Part shown: positions 14,618 to 21,955 of the stretch, piece after piece
Numbering within the stretch: position 1 is the first letter of the stretch
Layout of the letters: every line of letters starts with the position of its first letter
Assembly: GCA_009775195.1 (NCBI GenBank)
Contig: VSPF01000021.1
Location: forward strand, 1 to 22,772
Source of the DNA: Muribaculaceae bacterium
Lineage (GTDB): Bacteria; Bacteroidota; Bacteroidia; Bacteroidales; Muribaculaceae
Length of the DNA: 22,772 bases
Reading direction: 5' to 3'
Notes under the pieces: model-generated
What the model was told of the DNA's origin: nothing
Databases searched by the model: none
What the model saw: only the letters and a program-made list of their open reading frames with translations
Translations under genes and position numbers: made by a program

Positions 14618-14649
14618 CAAATATACGCATTTATTTCTTGCCCGGCAAA
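14618..14649 (-). promoter_or_regulatory. promoter of GH25-porU
   Basis: On the minus strand TTTG (14649-14646), a 20-nt spacer, TATATTTG (14625-14618). The G of the -7 box lies 4 nt before the GTG start, so the predicted transcription start coincides with the start codon. Confidence 0.75.
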
Positions 14650-14655
14650 ACAAAA

Positions 14656-15786
14656 TCACACCCTGCCGCCGGTGAAAAGGGCAAGGAAACGCGGCGTATA
14701 GCGCCGCATCAGGGCGTAGGCCCCGAGCAATATGCCTATAATCACGGTATAGGTGAGCAGGTAGCCGCACATCACGGCCATGTCGCCGCCGCTACCGGTC
14801 AGGGCGAAGACGCGCCTCGCCACGGGGTCGAGGATGATGAAATGGCCGCAATATATAAAGAATGAGGCCGACGATAGAAACGCACTCGCCCGGCAACGGC
14901 CATGCGACACCAGCCACGCCGATATGTTGTAGAAGAAAAAGAGGCCGACCACTATGTTGACACTCTTGACATAGGTCATGGCCTGCGGCCACAAGGGCGC
15001 GAGGAACAGTATGGCCGTGGCAAGGAGCGGATAAAGCACGAACGACGCAAAGGAATAGCGGCGGAACTCGGCTATCATGTCGCGCTTGTGATAGCTCAGA
15101 TAGCCGCCCCAGGCGAAAAACACGAAGGCCTCGAGGAGCTGCGCCAGATGCCCGAGCCCGGGGATTTTTACCGCCCATACCAGCGTGGCACCGGCCAAGA
15201 CGATACGGGTTGTAATCCGAGGTAATTTATAGAGCGCGTAGAAAGCCGGCGAGACGAGGGCCATGAGCATGAGGTCGCGCACGAACCACAGGGGCTTGTC
15301 GATGGGGAATGTGCCGTCGTTGCAACTGTTGACATAGGGAATGATGCCGTAGCTGTCGTCCCAGAAACTTTCGATAAAGCTTGATAGCGACAGGTCGAGT
15401 TGGGATGTGTCGGCGAAATCAGACACGGCGCCCATGCCCGGCAGCATGACCTTGAGCACATAGAGTATGGCGACGGCGTTCCACACAATATACGGTATGA
15501 GCAGCGAGTGGCAGCGGCGTCGAATCTTGCCCATATAGCTATCCATAGTCAGACTCATGCCGAGGAAGAACACGTATCCGGCGATGAAAAAATATACCGG
15601 CACGCTCTGGTCTTTGATAAAGGCACGCACGAAGCGGAAGAACCAGTCGGCGGCGGGGAACCCGGCCCCGTCATAAATCTGCGGCAGGGGCGTGAACACG
15701 TGTACAGCCACGACGAACAACGCCAGGGGAAACCTGAGCAAATCGAGGCTCTGCGACCTAATATCGTTGCGTGCGCGTGAAGTCAT
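14656..15786 (-). CDS. acyltransferase family 3 membrane protein
   Basis: A 376-residue integral membrane protein with about ten hydrophobic helices, of the acyltransferase-3 family that O-acylates surface sugars. The N-terminus has the family pattern SLDLLRFPLALFVVAVHVF, with the conserved His29 in the first helix. RRRCHSLLIPYIVWN (about 89-103) is another usual feature. The acceptor (lipopolysaccharide, capsule or another glycan) cannot be told. It lies upstream of the GH25-porU pair on the same strand, which has its own promoter at the 3' end of this gene. The ATG is only 7 nt after the -7 box. Confidence 0.85.
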   Translation of the reverse strand: MTSRARNDIRSQSLDLLRFPLALFVVAVHVFTPLPQIYDGAGFPAADWFFRFVRAFIKDQSVPVYFFIAGYVFFLGMSLTMDSYMGKIRRRCHSLLIPYIVWNAVAILYVLKVMLPGMGAVSDFADTSQLDLSLSSFIESFWDDSYGIIPYVNSCNDGTFPIDKPLWFVRDLMLMALVSPAFYALYKLPRITTRIVLAGATLVWAVKIPGLGHLAQLLEAFVFFAWGGYLSYHKRDMIAEFRRYSFASFVLYPLLATAILFLAPLWPQAMTYVKSVNIVVGLFFFYNISAWLVSHGRCRASAFLSSASFFIYCGHFIILDPVARRVFALTGSGGDMAVMCGYLLTYTVIIGILLGAYALMRRYTPRFLALFTGGRV

Positions 15787-15793
15787 GACTCTG

Positions 15794-15825
15794 CAAAGTT
15801 ACGCCAAGTTTACATCTTATGCAAA
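15794..15825 (-). promoter_or_regulatory. promoter of the acyltransferase gene
   Basis: On the minus strand TTTG (15825-15822), a 20-nt spacer, TAACTTTG (15801-15794). The start codon follows within 7 nt, so any leader would be a few nt at most. Confidence 0.78.
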
Positions 15826-15831
15826 CATAAT

Positions 15832-15861
15832 GCGGGCGCGACTCTGGAATGTCGCGCCCGC
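15832..15861 (-). terminator. GC-rich hairpin, probable terminator of the sigma factor gene
   Basis: GCGGGCGCGAC (15832-15842) and its exact complement (15851-15861) form an 11-bp stem with an 8-nt loop. It lies between the sigma factor stop and the acyltransferase promoter. It lacks a long T run on either side, so it may instead protect the 3' end. Confidence 0.45.
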
Positions 15862-15918
15862 AAGGTATGAAGATGGCTATGTGTATTATGTAAGTATGTA
15901 ATTGTGTCGTATATATCT

Positions 15919-15957
15919 TTACTTGAATCTTTTGGCTTAGGCCGTTACTTGAATCTT
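15919..15957. repeat. two 13-bp direct repeats (TTACTTGAATCTT)
   Basis: TTACTTGAATCTT occurs exactly at 15919-15931 and 15945-15957, a 26-bp period, in the 3' untranslated region of the sigma factor gene. It could be a binding site or a chance duplication. Confidence 0.45.
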
Positions 15958-16004
15958 AGTCGTGGGGGAGGTGTTAATCTTGACCCTATGGCTTTGGGGA
16001 TTGC

Positions 16005-16508
16005 TTAACGATAGTCGGCGAAACGCTCCTGAAGGCGCTTGCGGGCCATGAAGATACGGCTCTTTACAGTGCCGAGGGGCAGGCCGAGGTGGTCGGCGAT
16101 TTCATTGTATTTGTATCCGGCAACGTGCATCGAGAACGGCACACGGTATTCCTCGCTGAACGAGTTGATGGCATCGTGGATTTCGCTGGCACTGTAGCTG
16201 TCTTCGGGCGAGTCGATGCCGCTGTCCTGGCTCAGGTTGAGGTGGTAGAGGTTGTCGGTGGTGTCGACGATTGTGGCGGTGCGCACGCCGCGACGGTAGT
16301 TGTTGATAAAAATATTGCGCATGATTGTGAACACCCAGCCCTTGAAGTTTGTTCCTTCTGAGTACTTCTCTTCATTGTCGAGAGCCTTGAGGGTTGTGTC
16401 CTGAAGGAGGTCATACGCATCGTCGCGGTTTGACGTAAGCATATATGCGAAGTTTAATAAGTTTGCCTGAAGGTTCATCAGGTTGCTCTGGAATTTAACG
16501 CTTGCCAT
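16005..16508 (-). CDS. ECF-type RNA polymerase sigma factor
   Basis: A small sigma-70 family protein, 167 residues from the ATG at 16508 (MASVKFQSNLMNLQANLLNF). The longer reading frame upstream has an uncharacteristic N-terminus and extends over the promoter. Region 2 is at about 12-80 (DDAYDLLQDTTLKAL, NFKGWVFTIMRNIFINNYRR) and region 4, with its helix-turn-helix, at about 115-163 (YNEIADHLGLPLGTVKSRIF). It would direct polymerase to a specific regulon. No anti-sigma factor gene adjoins it, so control must lie elsewhere. Its own promoter has the housekeeping form. Confidence 0.9.
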   Translation of the reverse strand: MASVKFQSNLMNLQANLLNFAYMLTSNRDDAYDLLQDTTLKALDNEEKYSEGTNFKGWVFTIMRNIFINNYRRGVRTATIVDTTDNLYHLNLSQDSGIDSPEDSYSASEIHDAINSFSEEYRVPFSMHVAGYKYNEIADHLGLPLGTVKSRIFMARKRLQERFADYR

Positions 16509-16559
16509 AGTGGTAAAGTTTTTTAAAGGGTTTAGATATGTTTTTGTCTTTCGACATTC

Positions 16560-16590
16560 CAAAATTACACCCTTTTTCACTCAGTGCAAG
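16560..16590 (-). promoter_or_regulatory. promoter of the sigma factor gene
   Basis: On the minus strand CTTG (16590-16587), a 19-nt spacer, TAATTTTG (16567-16560), with a leader of about 47 nt to the ATG at 16508. Confidence 0.6.
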
Positions 16591-16692
16591 GTTTTTAATG
16601 TTAACAAATGTAAAAACAAGAAAAGTAAATATTTATTGCTTATAAATCGCTGCAAATCAATATAATATATTAAACCAAAAATGTTACATGAT

Positions 16693-16727
16693 TGTTACAA
16701 ATATGTATTTGTCACTACATTGTAACA
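16693..16727. promoter_or_regulatory. AT-rich inverted repeats between sigma factor and upstream gene
   Basis: TGTTACAA (16693-16700) is complementary to TTGTAACA (16720-16727). The inner ACAAATA/TATTTGT (16697-16712) offers a competing stem. Either a terminator for the gene ending at 16762 or an operator; no T run follows. The rest of 16591-16761 is AT-rich with nothing else recognised. Confidence 0.35.
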
Positions 16728-16761
16728 CATTTGCTTCCATTGTAAACCTTCACCGATTTGC

Positions 16762-17199
16762 CTAAGCCGTCGGGGAGATTGCCCCCGGGAGAACACCCCT
16801 TCCGACCATGCGCAAGATAGCCTGCAAGCTCATGTCGTAGGCCCGGCTATAGCGGTCGCTCATAGGGCTTTCGCTGCCGTTCCATGCCTGAGCCAGTGTG
16901 CCGGCAGCAACGGCGGTCTCTACGGCGGCACGGAAAATCGTTTGAGACAAGCCGTCGGGCAGGTTGAAATCAATTGTTATGATGTCGGGGATAGGATTAT
17001 CGCCTATGTTGCTGCCTGTAATGGCATGAGCCATGACAAACGACATAGAGGCAATCGTGTCGCGCACTATGATTCGCAACATTTTGGCATGGGAAGTGCC
17101 AAGGAGTTCGGGGCGCTCGGTGCCCGTTGCGACGATTTCGGCCGCGCTGTGGGCGTAGACACTGTCGAGTATTCGGTCGATTGACAAGGAAAGGGTCAT
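16762..17199 (-). CDS. small protein of unknown function
   Basis: 145 residues, not recognised. No signal peptide and no membrane helix. The sequence is mildly amphipathic, with helices rich in Ala and Ser; it begins MTLSLSIDRILDSVYAHSAA and ends GRGVLPGAISPTA. Small proteins opening with a similar TLSLSID pattern occur, as I recall, in Bacteroidales prophage-like gene groups, but this is only an impression. It lies 82 bp downstream of another unrecognised gene on the same strand and probably shares its transcript. Confidence 0.65.
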   Translation of the reverse strand: MTLSLSIDRILDSVYAHSAAEIVATGTERPELLGTSHAKMLRIIVRDTIASMSFVMAHAITGSNIGDNPIPDIITIDFNLPDGLSQTIFRAAVETAVAAGTLAQAWNGSESPMSDRYSRAYDMSLQAILRMVGRGVLPGAISPTA

Positions 17200-17213
17200 T
17201 GTTTTTAGAGATT

Positions 17214-17260
17214 AGAGGTTAAAGGTTAAGGATTAACGGGATTAAGCTCGGTTAAGCCCG
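17214..17260. repeat. GGTTAAAGG repeat tract and GC-rich hairpin
   Basis: GAGGTTAAAGGTTAAGGATTAA belongs to the same family as the tracts at 9694 and 19245. It is followed by CGGG-A-TTAA / TTAA-G-CCCG (17237-17260) and, on the plus strand, by ATTTATTTTTTTG. That is a terminator layout for the plus strand although no plus-strand gene precedes it. Confidence 0.4.
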
Positions 17261-17281
17261 ATTTATTTTTTTGATGCGGTT

Positions 17282-17701
17282 TTAGCCCCGGACGACTTCT
17301 ACCAGGGAGGGGCGGAAGTGCCGGTTGAGGATTTTAAATGCGGAGTTGGGGGCGATATAGAAACGCGATGGTCGCCTGAAGTGTAACACGAACGTCAGGG
17401 CCTGCACGAAGCTGAGGCGGCGGCGCGTCGACATGGCCTCGGCCACCTGGTCGCGCAGCTCGGCCCATTGTTGCTGCGCAAGTGGTGTGCGCACTACGGC
17501 TTCGAGGCCGCGACGCTCGATTGCGTGTAGTTTTCTCGACGCGGTGTCGAAGTCGATATAGTGCATTTTGGGTTGCCGCGACAGTGCGGCAAGGAGTAGT
17601 TGACTGATATTCATAGTTTTGCCCCTGCGCGTTGCGAAAGCAAGTAATCGGCTGGCATTGGCGACAAGGTCGGCGTTGCGCATTGTGGTCGAAGTTTTCA
17701 T
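17282..17701 (-). CDS. small basic protein of unknown function
   Basis: 139 residues, strongly basic (many Arg), not recognised. It begins MKTSTTMRNADLVANASRLL, contains KMHYIDFDTASRKLHAIERR (about 45-64) and ends in an Arg-rich stretch (RPSRFYIAPNSAFKILNRHF). No signal peptide or membrane segment. The charge would suit nucleic-acid binding, but this is inference. It has a good promoter and leads the two-gene unit with the gene ending at 16762. Confidence 0.7.
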   Translation of the reverse strand: MKTSTTMRNADLVANASRLLAFATRRGKTMNISQLLLAALSRQPKMHYIDFDTASRKLHAIERRGLEAVVRTPLAQQQWAELRDQVAEAMSTRRRLSFVQALTFVLHFRRPSRFYIAPNSAFKILNRHFRPSLVEVVRG

Positions 17702-17728
17702 AGTAGCGGAGTGTTATTGATTCGCTTG

Positions 17729-17760
17729 CAAAGTTACAATATTAATTTGCTTTTGTCAAT
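17729..17760 (-). promoter_or_regulatory. promoter of the two-gene unknown unit
   Basis: On the minus strand ATTG (17760-17757), a 20-nt spacer, TAACTTTG (17736-17729), with a leader of about 23 nt to the ATG at 17701. It is divergent from the trmD promoter. Confidence 0.65.
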
Positions 17761-17851
17761 AGTTGTTGTAATAAATTTTGCTCTTCAATCAAAAAAAATT
17801 TCGTACCGTGGCTGCGCCGAAGATTCTCACGCTCGGTAATGCTCAAATAAA

Positions 17852-17884
17852 TTTGGCATTACTCTCGACTTTTTCGTATCTTTG
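17852..17884 (+). promoter_or_regulatory. promoter of the trmD operon with overlapping palindrome
   Basis: TTTG (17852-17855), a 21-nt spacer and TATCTTTG (17877-17884), with a leader of about 14 nt to the ATG at 17903. The 7-bp inverted repeat GTAATGC (17836-17842) / GCATTAC (17856-17862) spans the -33 box and could be an operator. Confidence 0.78.
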
Positions 17885-17902
17885 CACTCCAAAGAAACAA
17901 AC

Positions 17903-18577
17903 ATGCGCATCGACATCATCACCGTATTACCCGAAATGCTCGAGTCGCCCCTGGGTTGCTCGATACTCAAGCGTGCCCAGGACAAGGGCCTTTGTACGAT
18001 AGCTGTGCACAACCTGCGCGACTATACCACCAACCGCTATCGCAAGGTCGACGACTACCCCTTCGGCGGTGATGCCGGCATGGTAATCCAGGTCGAGCCT
18101 GTCGACCGCTGCATCAGCGCGCTCAAGGCCGAGCGCGACTACGACGAAGTGATATTTACCGCCCCCGACGGCGAGGTTCTAAACCAGCGCATGGCCAACT
18201 CGCTGTCGATGCTCGACAACATTATTATATTGTGCGGCCACTACAAGGGCATCGATTACCGCATACGCGAGCACCTGATAACCAAGGAAATATCAATCGG
18301 CGACTATGTGCTGACAGGTGGCGAGCTGCCGGCGGCCATCATCACCGACGCCATCGTGCGCCTCATACCCGGAGCCATCGGCGACGAGCAGAGCGCACTG
18401 TCGGACTCCTTCCAAGACAACCTCCTGGAGCCCCCGATTTATACGCGCCCGGCAGAATATAATGGCTGGGGCGTGCCGCCGATACTTTTGTCGGGCCACC
18501 AGGCCAAAATCGATGAGTGGCGCCACGAGCAGTCGCTCGAACGCACGGCGCGCCTGCGTCCTGACCTTTTGAAATAA
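17903..18577 (+). CDS. trmD: tRNA (guanine-37 N1) methyltransferase
   Basis: Transfers a methyl group from S-adenosylmethionine to G37 next to the anticodon of tRNAs for Leu, Pro and Arg, which prevents +1 frameshifting. 224 residues from the ATG at 17903, just after the promoter; an in-frame TTG at 17882 lies inside the -7 box and is rejected. Family hallmarks of the knotted fold: YPFGGDAGMV (about 53-62), ILCGHYKGIDYRI (about 108-120), SIGDYVLTGGELPA (about 131-144) and LLSGHQAKIDEWR (about 197-209). First gene of the plus-strand operon; the next gene starts 13 nt after its stop. Confidence 0.96.
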   Translation: MRIDIITVLPEMLESPLGCSILKRAQDKGLCTIAVHNLRDYTTNRYRKVDDYPFGGDAGMVIQVEPVDRCISALKAERDYDEVIFTAPDGEVLNQRMANSLSMLDNIIILCGHYKGIDYRIREHLITKEISIGDYVLTGGELPAAIITDAIVRLIPGAIGDEQSALSDSFQDNLLEPPIYTRPAEYNGWGVPPILLSGHQAKIDEWRHEQSLERTARLRPDLLK

Positions 18578-18590
18578 CCCTCTCCTGACA

Positions 18591-18893
18591 ATGAACGAAC
18601 GATTACAATCTGCATGGTCGTGGGTAAGGCGTTTTATGCCGCTACCCACCATAGTGTGCCTGTTAGTGGTGGCATACATAATATTTTCGGGCGACAGCAC
18701 AGTCTTCCGCAGCATAGACTACGACCATAAAATCGACAGCCTCGAACACGCACTTGCCGCCGAACGCGACACCATGCTCTACTACCAAGACCTGAACAAC
18801 CGCCTCGCCAGCGACCCCGAGCTGATGGAGCAGGTGGTGCGCGAACAATATGGCATGAAGCGCGCCAGCGAGGATGTTTACCTATTTGAATAA
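18591..18893 (+). CDS. septum formation initiator (DivIC/FtsB-like)
   Basis: A 100-residue bitopic membrane protein of the divisome. A short cytoplasmic tail and one transmembrane helix (about 18-33, PTIVCLLVVAYIIFSG) are followed by a periplasmic coiled coil (about 44-75, IDSLEHALAAERDTMLYYQD). The conserved end LMEQVVREQYGMKRASEDVYLF matches the FtsB/DivIC family. It would join FtsL and FtsQ-type partners at the septum. Confidence 0.88.
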   Translation: MNERLQSAWSWVRRFMPLPTIVCLLVVAYIIFSGDSTVFRSIDYDHKIDSLEHALAAERDTMLYYQDLNNRLASDPELMEQVVREQYGMKRASEDVYLFE

Positions 18894-18899
18894 GTGGAT

Positions 18900-19256
18900 A
18901 TGAAGAACCTTATTGTGCCATTCGGGCTTTTACTTATATTGTTGGCGACAGTGGCGCCGTTTTTTCTGCGCGATTACGAGTGGGCACTGACGTCGTACCG
19001 CTACGTGTTCGCTGCCGGGGCAGTAATCTTGCTCATCGCCAGGCTTATGCAGCGCCGCACGGCATCAGACCTTCGCCTACGCCGCCTCTACCGCCTCGAG
19101 GTGTGGGTAGCGGTGATATTCTGCGTGGCAGCCTTCTTCCTCTTCTACCCCGGCGCGGAGCTTCGCGACTGGATAGCCTTCACCCTGGCCGGCGCGGCCC
19201 TGCAGGCATATACATCAATCGCAATCCCGGCCCGGGAATCAAAAGTTAAAGGTTAA
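18900..19256 (+). CDS. small four-helix integral membrane protein, unknown function
   Basis: 118 residues from the ATG at 18900, 6 nt after the stop of the DivIC-like gene; a GTG at 18894 would add two residues. Four hydrophobic helices are visible: LIVPFGLLLILLATVAPFF, YVFAAGAVILLIARL, LEVWVAVIFCVAAFFLFY and WIAFTLAGAALQAYTSIAI. No catalytic motif is seen. The last codons (KVKG-stop) are made by the GTTAAAGG intergenic repeat, so the C-terminus may have been set by that repeat. Its place between a divisome gene and mutS is the only clue to function. Confidence 0.75.
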   Translation: MKNLIVPFGLLLILLATVAPFFLRDYEWALTSYRYVFAAGAVILLIARLMQRRTASDLRLRRLYRLEVWVAVIFCVAAFFLFYPGAELRDWIAFTLAGAALQAYTSIAIPARESKVKG

Positions 19257-19337
19257 TGTTGAATTTGGAATTTTGAATTTTGAACAGTTTGACTTACGCA
19301 GAACCTTAACCTTTAAACCTCAACCTTTAACCTTAAA
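19245..19337. repeat. GTTAAAGG / CCTTTAACC repeat tract upstream of mutS
   Basis: GTTAAAGGTTAA (19245-19256) faces CCTTAACCTTTAAACC and CCTTTAACCTTAAA (19304-19337) in the opposite sense, with GAATTT-type short repeats between (19261-19284). CTTTAAACCTC (19311-19321) recurs exactly at 9760-9770. No TAnnTTTG promoter for mutS is visible here. Confidence 0.5.
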
Positions 19338-19342
19338 AGAGA

Positions 19343-21955
19343 ATGGCCAAAAAGATTGTAGAGACGCCGCTGATGAAGCAATATGCCGAGATGAAGGCAA
19401 AGCATCCCGACGCAATACTGCTCTTCCGCGTGGGCGATTTCTATGAAACTTTCAGCGACGACGCTATTGAGGCATCGGAAATACTCGGCATCACCCTGAC
19501 GCGGCGTGCCAACGGCGTGGCGCAATATGTAGAGCTGGCCGGATTTCCGCATCACGCCCTCGATACCTATTTGCCCAAACTCGTGCGTGCCGGCAAGCGT
19601 GTGGCCATCTGCGAACAGCTCGAAGACCCCAAGCTGACAAAGAAACTGGTCAAGCGCGGCATAACCGAGCTCGTCACTCCCGGCGTGGCCCTCAACGACA
19701 ATGTGCTGTCGCGCCGCGAAAACAACTTCCTCGCCGCCGTGCATTTCGGCAAGGCCCTGACCGGCCTTGCACTGCTCGACATATCGACGGGCGAATTTCT
19801 CGCCGCCGAGGGGCCCATCGACTATATCGACAAGACACTGACCTCGATGGCACCAAAAGAATTATTGGTGCAGCGCGGCGGCAAGGCACGCGCTGCCACC
19901 GAGTTTGCCCTCCAGTGCCCGGTCTTCGAGCTTGAGGACTGGCTGTTTACCTCGACTGCCGCCGACGAACGCCTGCGCAAGCAGTTTGCCACGGCGTCGC
20001 TCAAGGGCTTCGGCATCGACCGTATGCCCTCGGCCATAATAGCCGCCGGGGCGGTGCTCCACTACCTCGACCTAACCCAGCATACACATATACAGCACAT
20101 CACGTCAATCAGCCGCATCGAGGCCGGCAAGTACGTGCGCCTCGACCGCTTCACGATGCGCAACCTCGAGCTCTTCGAGCCCCTCGACCCCGACGGCAAG
20201 AGCCTCCTGGGCGTGATTGACCGCACCGTCACCCCCATGGGTGCGCGCCTGCTACGCCGCTGGCTGCAGATGCCGCTCAAAGACCCCAAGGCCATCAACG
20301 AACGCCTCGACATAGTAGAACATTTCTTCCGCCACCCCGACCGCCGCGACGACGTGCTCGAACACCTCAGGACCATCGGCGACCTCGAACGCCTCGTGAG
20401 CAAGGTAGCATGCGAACGCATATCGCCGCGCGAACTGCTGCAGGTGCGCAACGCCCTGACAGCCATCGTGCCGCTCAAACGCCAGTGCATGAGCTCGGGC
20501 CAGCCCCAGCTCGCCGCCATAGGCGAACAGCTCAACCCCTGCGAACAGATATGTGCGCGCATCTCGCGCGAACTGTGCGACGAAGCCGGGGCGTCGTCGG
20601 CCCACGGCGAAATCATAGCCCCGGGCGTAAACGACGAGCTCGACCAACTGCGGACAATGGCCTACGAGGGCAAGGACTTCCTCGCCAAGCTGCAGGCGCG
20701 CGAAATCGAGGCCACGGGCATAGGGTCGCTCAAAATAGGCTACAACAACATATTCGGCTACTATATAGAGGTGACCAACACCCACAAGTCGAAGGTACCG
20801 GCCGAGTGGATACGCAAGCAGACACTCGTCAACGCCGAGCGGTATATCACGCCCGAACTCAAGGAGTACGAGGAAAAAATCCTCGGTGCCCAGGAAAAAA
20901 TCGAAGCCCTCGAGACACGGCTCTATAACGACCTCGTTGCCGCCGTGGCTCAGTACATACCTGCCCTGCAGCTCGATGCCACGATGCTGGCGCGACTCGA
21001 CGTGCTCAACGCCTTCACCCGTGTGTCAATCGAAAACCGCTACAACCGCCCGATTGTCGACGACTCGCTCGACCTGCGCCTTACCGAGGCCCGGCACCCG
21101 GTGATAGAGAAACAACTGCCGCCGGGCGAACCGTATATCACCAACAGCGTGGAGCTCAACAACGGCACCACGCAGATTATGATGATTACCGGGCCCAACA
21201 TGTCGGGTAAGTCGGCCCTTCTGCGCCAGACGGCCCTCAACGTAATCATGGCGCAAATCGGCTGCTTCATAGCCGCCGAGAGCGCGAAAATAGGCGTCGT
21301 AGACAAGATTTTTACCCGTGTCGGCGCCAGCGACAACATATCGCTGGGCGAGTCGACATTTATGGTCGAGATGAACGAGGCGGCATCAATCCTCAACAAT
21401 ATGAGCGAACGGTCGCTGATACTCTTCGACGAGCTCGGTCGCGGCACCTCGACCTACGACGGCATATCAATCGCCTGGGCCATAGTTGAGTATATCCACG
21501 AGCATGGCGACATGCACCCCAAGACCCTCTTTGCCACGCACTACCACGAGCTCAACGACATGGAGAAGACATACAGCCGCATTGTCAACTATAACGTGTC
21601 GGTGAAGGAAATCGAGGGCAAGGTGGTCTTCCTGCGCAAACTGGCCCGAGGGGGCAGCGAACACAGTTTCGGCATACACGTAGCCAAGCTCGCCGGTATG
21701 CCGGCCGGCATCATACGTCGAGCCGACCAGGTGCTGGCGCAGCTCGAACAGGCATCGGCCACCGGAGGCAAGCCGCAGGTTGCCGTCGAGGCCCCCGAGA
21801 CCGTCGGCGGCATGCAGTTGTCGTTCTTCCAGCTCGACGACCCCGTGCTGAGCCAGGTGCGCGACGAACTCCTCGGTGTAGACATCAACAACCTTACCCC
21901 CCTCGAGGCCCTGACCAAGCTCCACGACATACGTGGCATACTGACCGGAAAATGA
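19343..21955 (+). CDS. mutS: DNA mismatch repair protein MutS
   Basis: Recognises mismatches and small loops and starts repair as an ATP-driven clamp. 870 residues, a normal length. The N-terminal mismatch-binding domain carries the Phe-x-Glu motif, Phe33 and Glu35 in VGDFYETF. The ATPase has Walker A GPNMSGKS (617-624, Lys623), Walker B ILFDELGRGTS (Asp696, Glu697) and the ATHYHEL switch. A QLSFFQL stretch near 830 resembles a beta-clamp-binding motif. It lies 86 nt after the membrane protein gene, across a repeat tract. The ATG of the GNAT gene overlaps its stop. Confidence 0.97.
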   Translation: MAKKIVETPLMKQYAEMKAKHPDAILLFRVGDFYETFSDDAIEASEILGITLTRRANGVAQYVELAGFPHHALDTYLPKLVRAGKRVAICEQLEDPKLTKKLVKRGITELVTPGVALNDNVLSRRENNFLAAVHFGKALTGLALLDISTGEFLAAEGPIDYIDKTLTSMAPKELLVQRGGKARAATEFALQCPVFELEDWLFTSTAADERLRKQFATASLKGFGIDRMPSAIIAAGAVLHYLDLTQHTHIQHITSISRIEAGKYVRLDRFTMRNLELFEPLDPDGKSLLGVIDRTVTPMGARLLRRWLQMPLKDPKAINERLDIVEHFFRHPDRRDDVLEHLRTIGDLERLVSKVACERISPRELLQVRNALTAIVPLKRQCMSSGQPQLAAIGEQLNPCEQICARISRELCDEAGASSAHGEIIAPGVNDELDQLRTMAYEGKDFLAKLQAREIEATGIGSLKIGYNNIFGYYIEVTNTHKSKVPAEWIRKQTLVNAERYITPELKEYEEKILGAQEKIEALETRLYNDLVAAVAQYIPALQLDATMLARLDVLNAFTRVSIENRYNRPIVDDSLDLRLTEARHPVIEKQLPPGEPYITNSVELNNGTTQIMMITGPNMSGKSALLRQTALNVIMAQIGCFIAAESAKIGVVDKIFTRVGASDNISLGESTFMVEMNEAASILNNMSERSLILFDELGRGTSTYDGISIAWAIVEYIHEHGDMHPKTLFATHYHELNDMEKTYSRIVNYNVSVKEIEGKVVFLRKLARGGSEHSFGIHVAKLAGMPAGIIRRADQVLAQLEQASATGGKPQVAVEAPETVGGMQLSFFQLDDPVLSQVRDELLGVDINNLTPLEALTKLHDIRGILTGK

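Noticed and set aside
16509..16580. N-terminal extension of the sigma factor
   Set aside because: The extra 24 codons overlap the promoter -7 box at 16560-16567, and the ATG at 16508 begins the usual family N-terminus.
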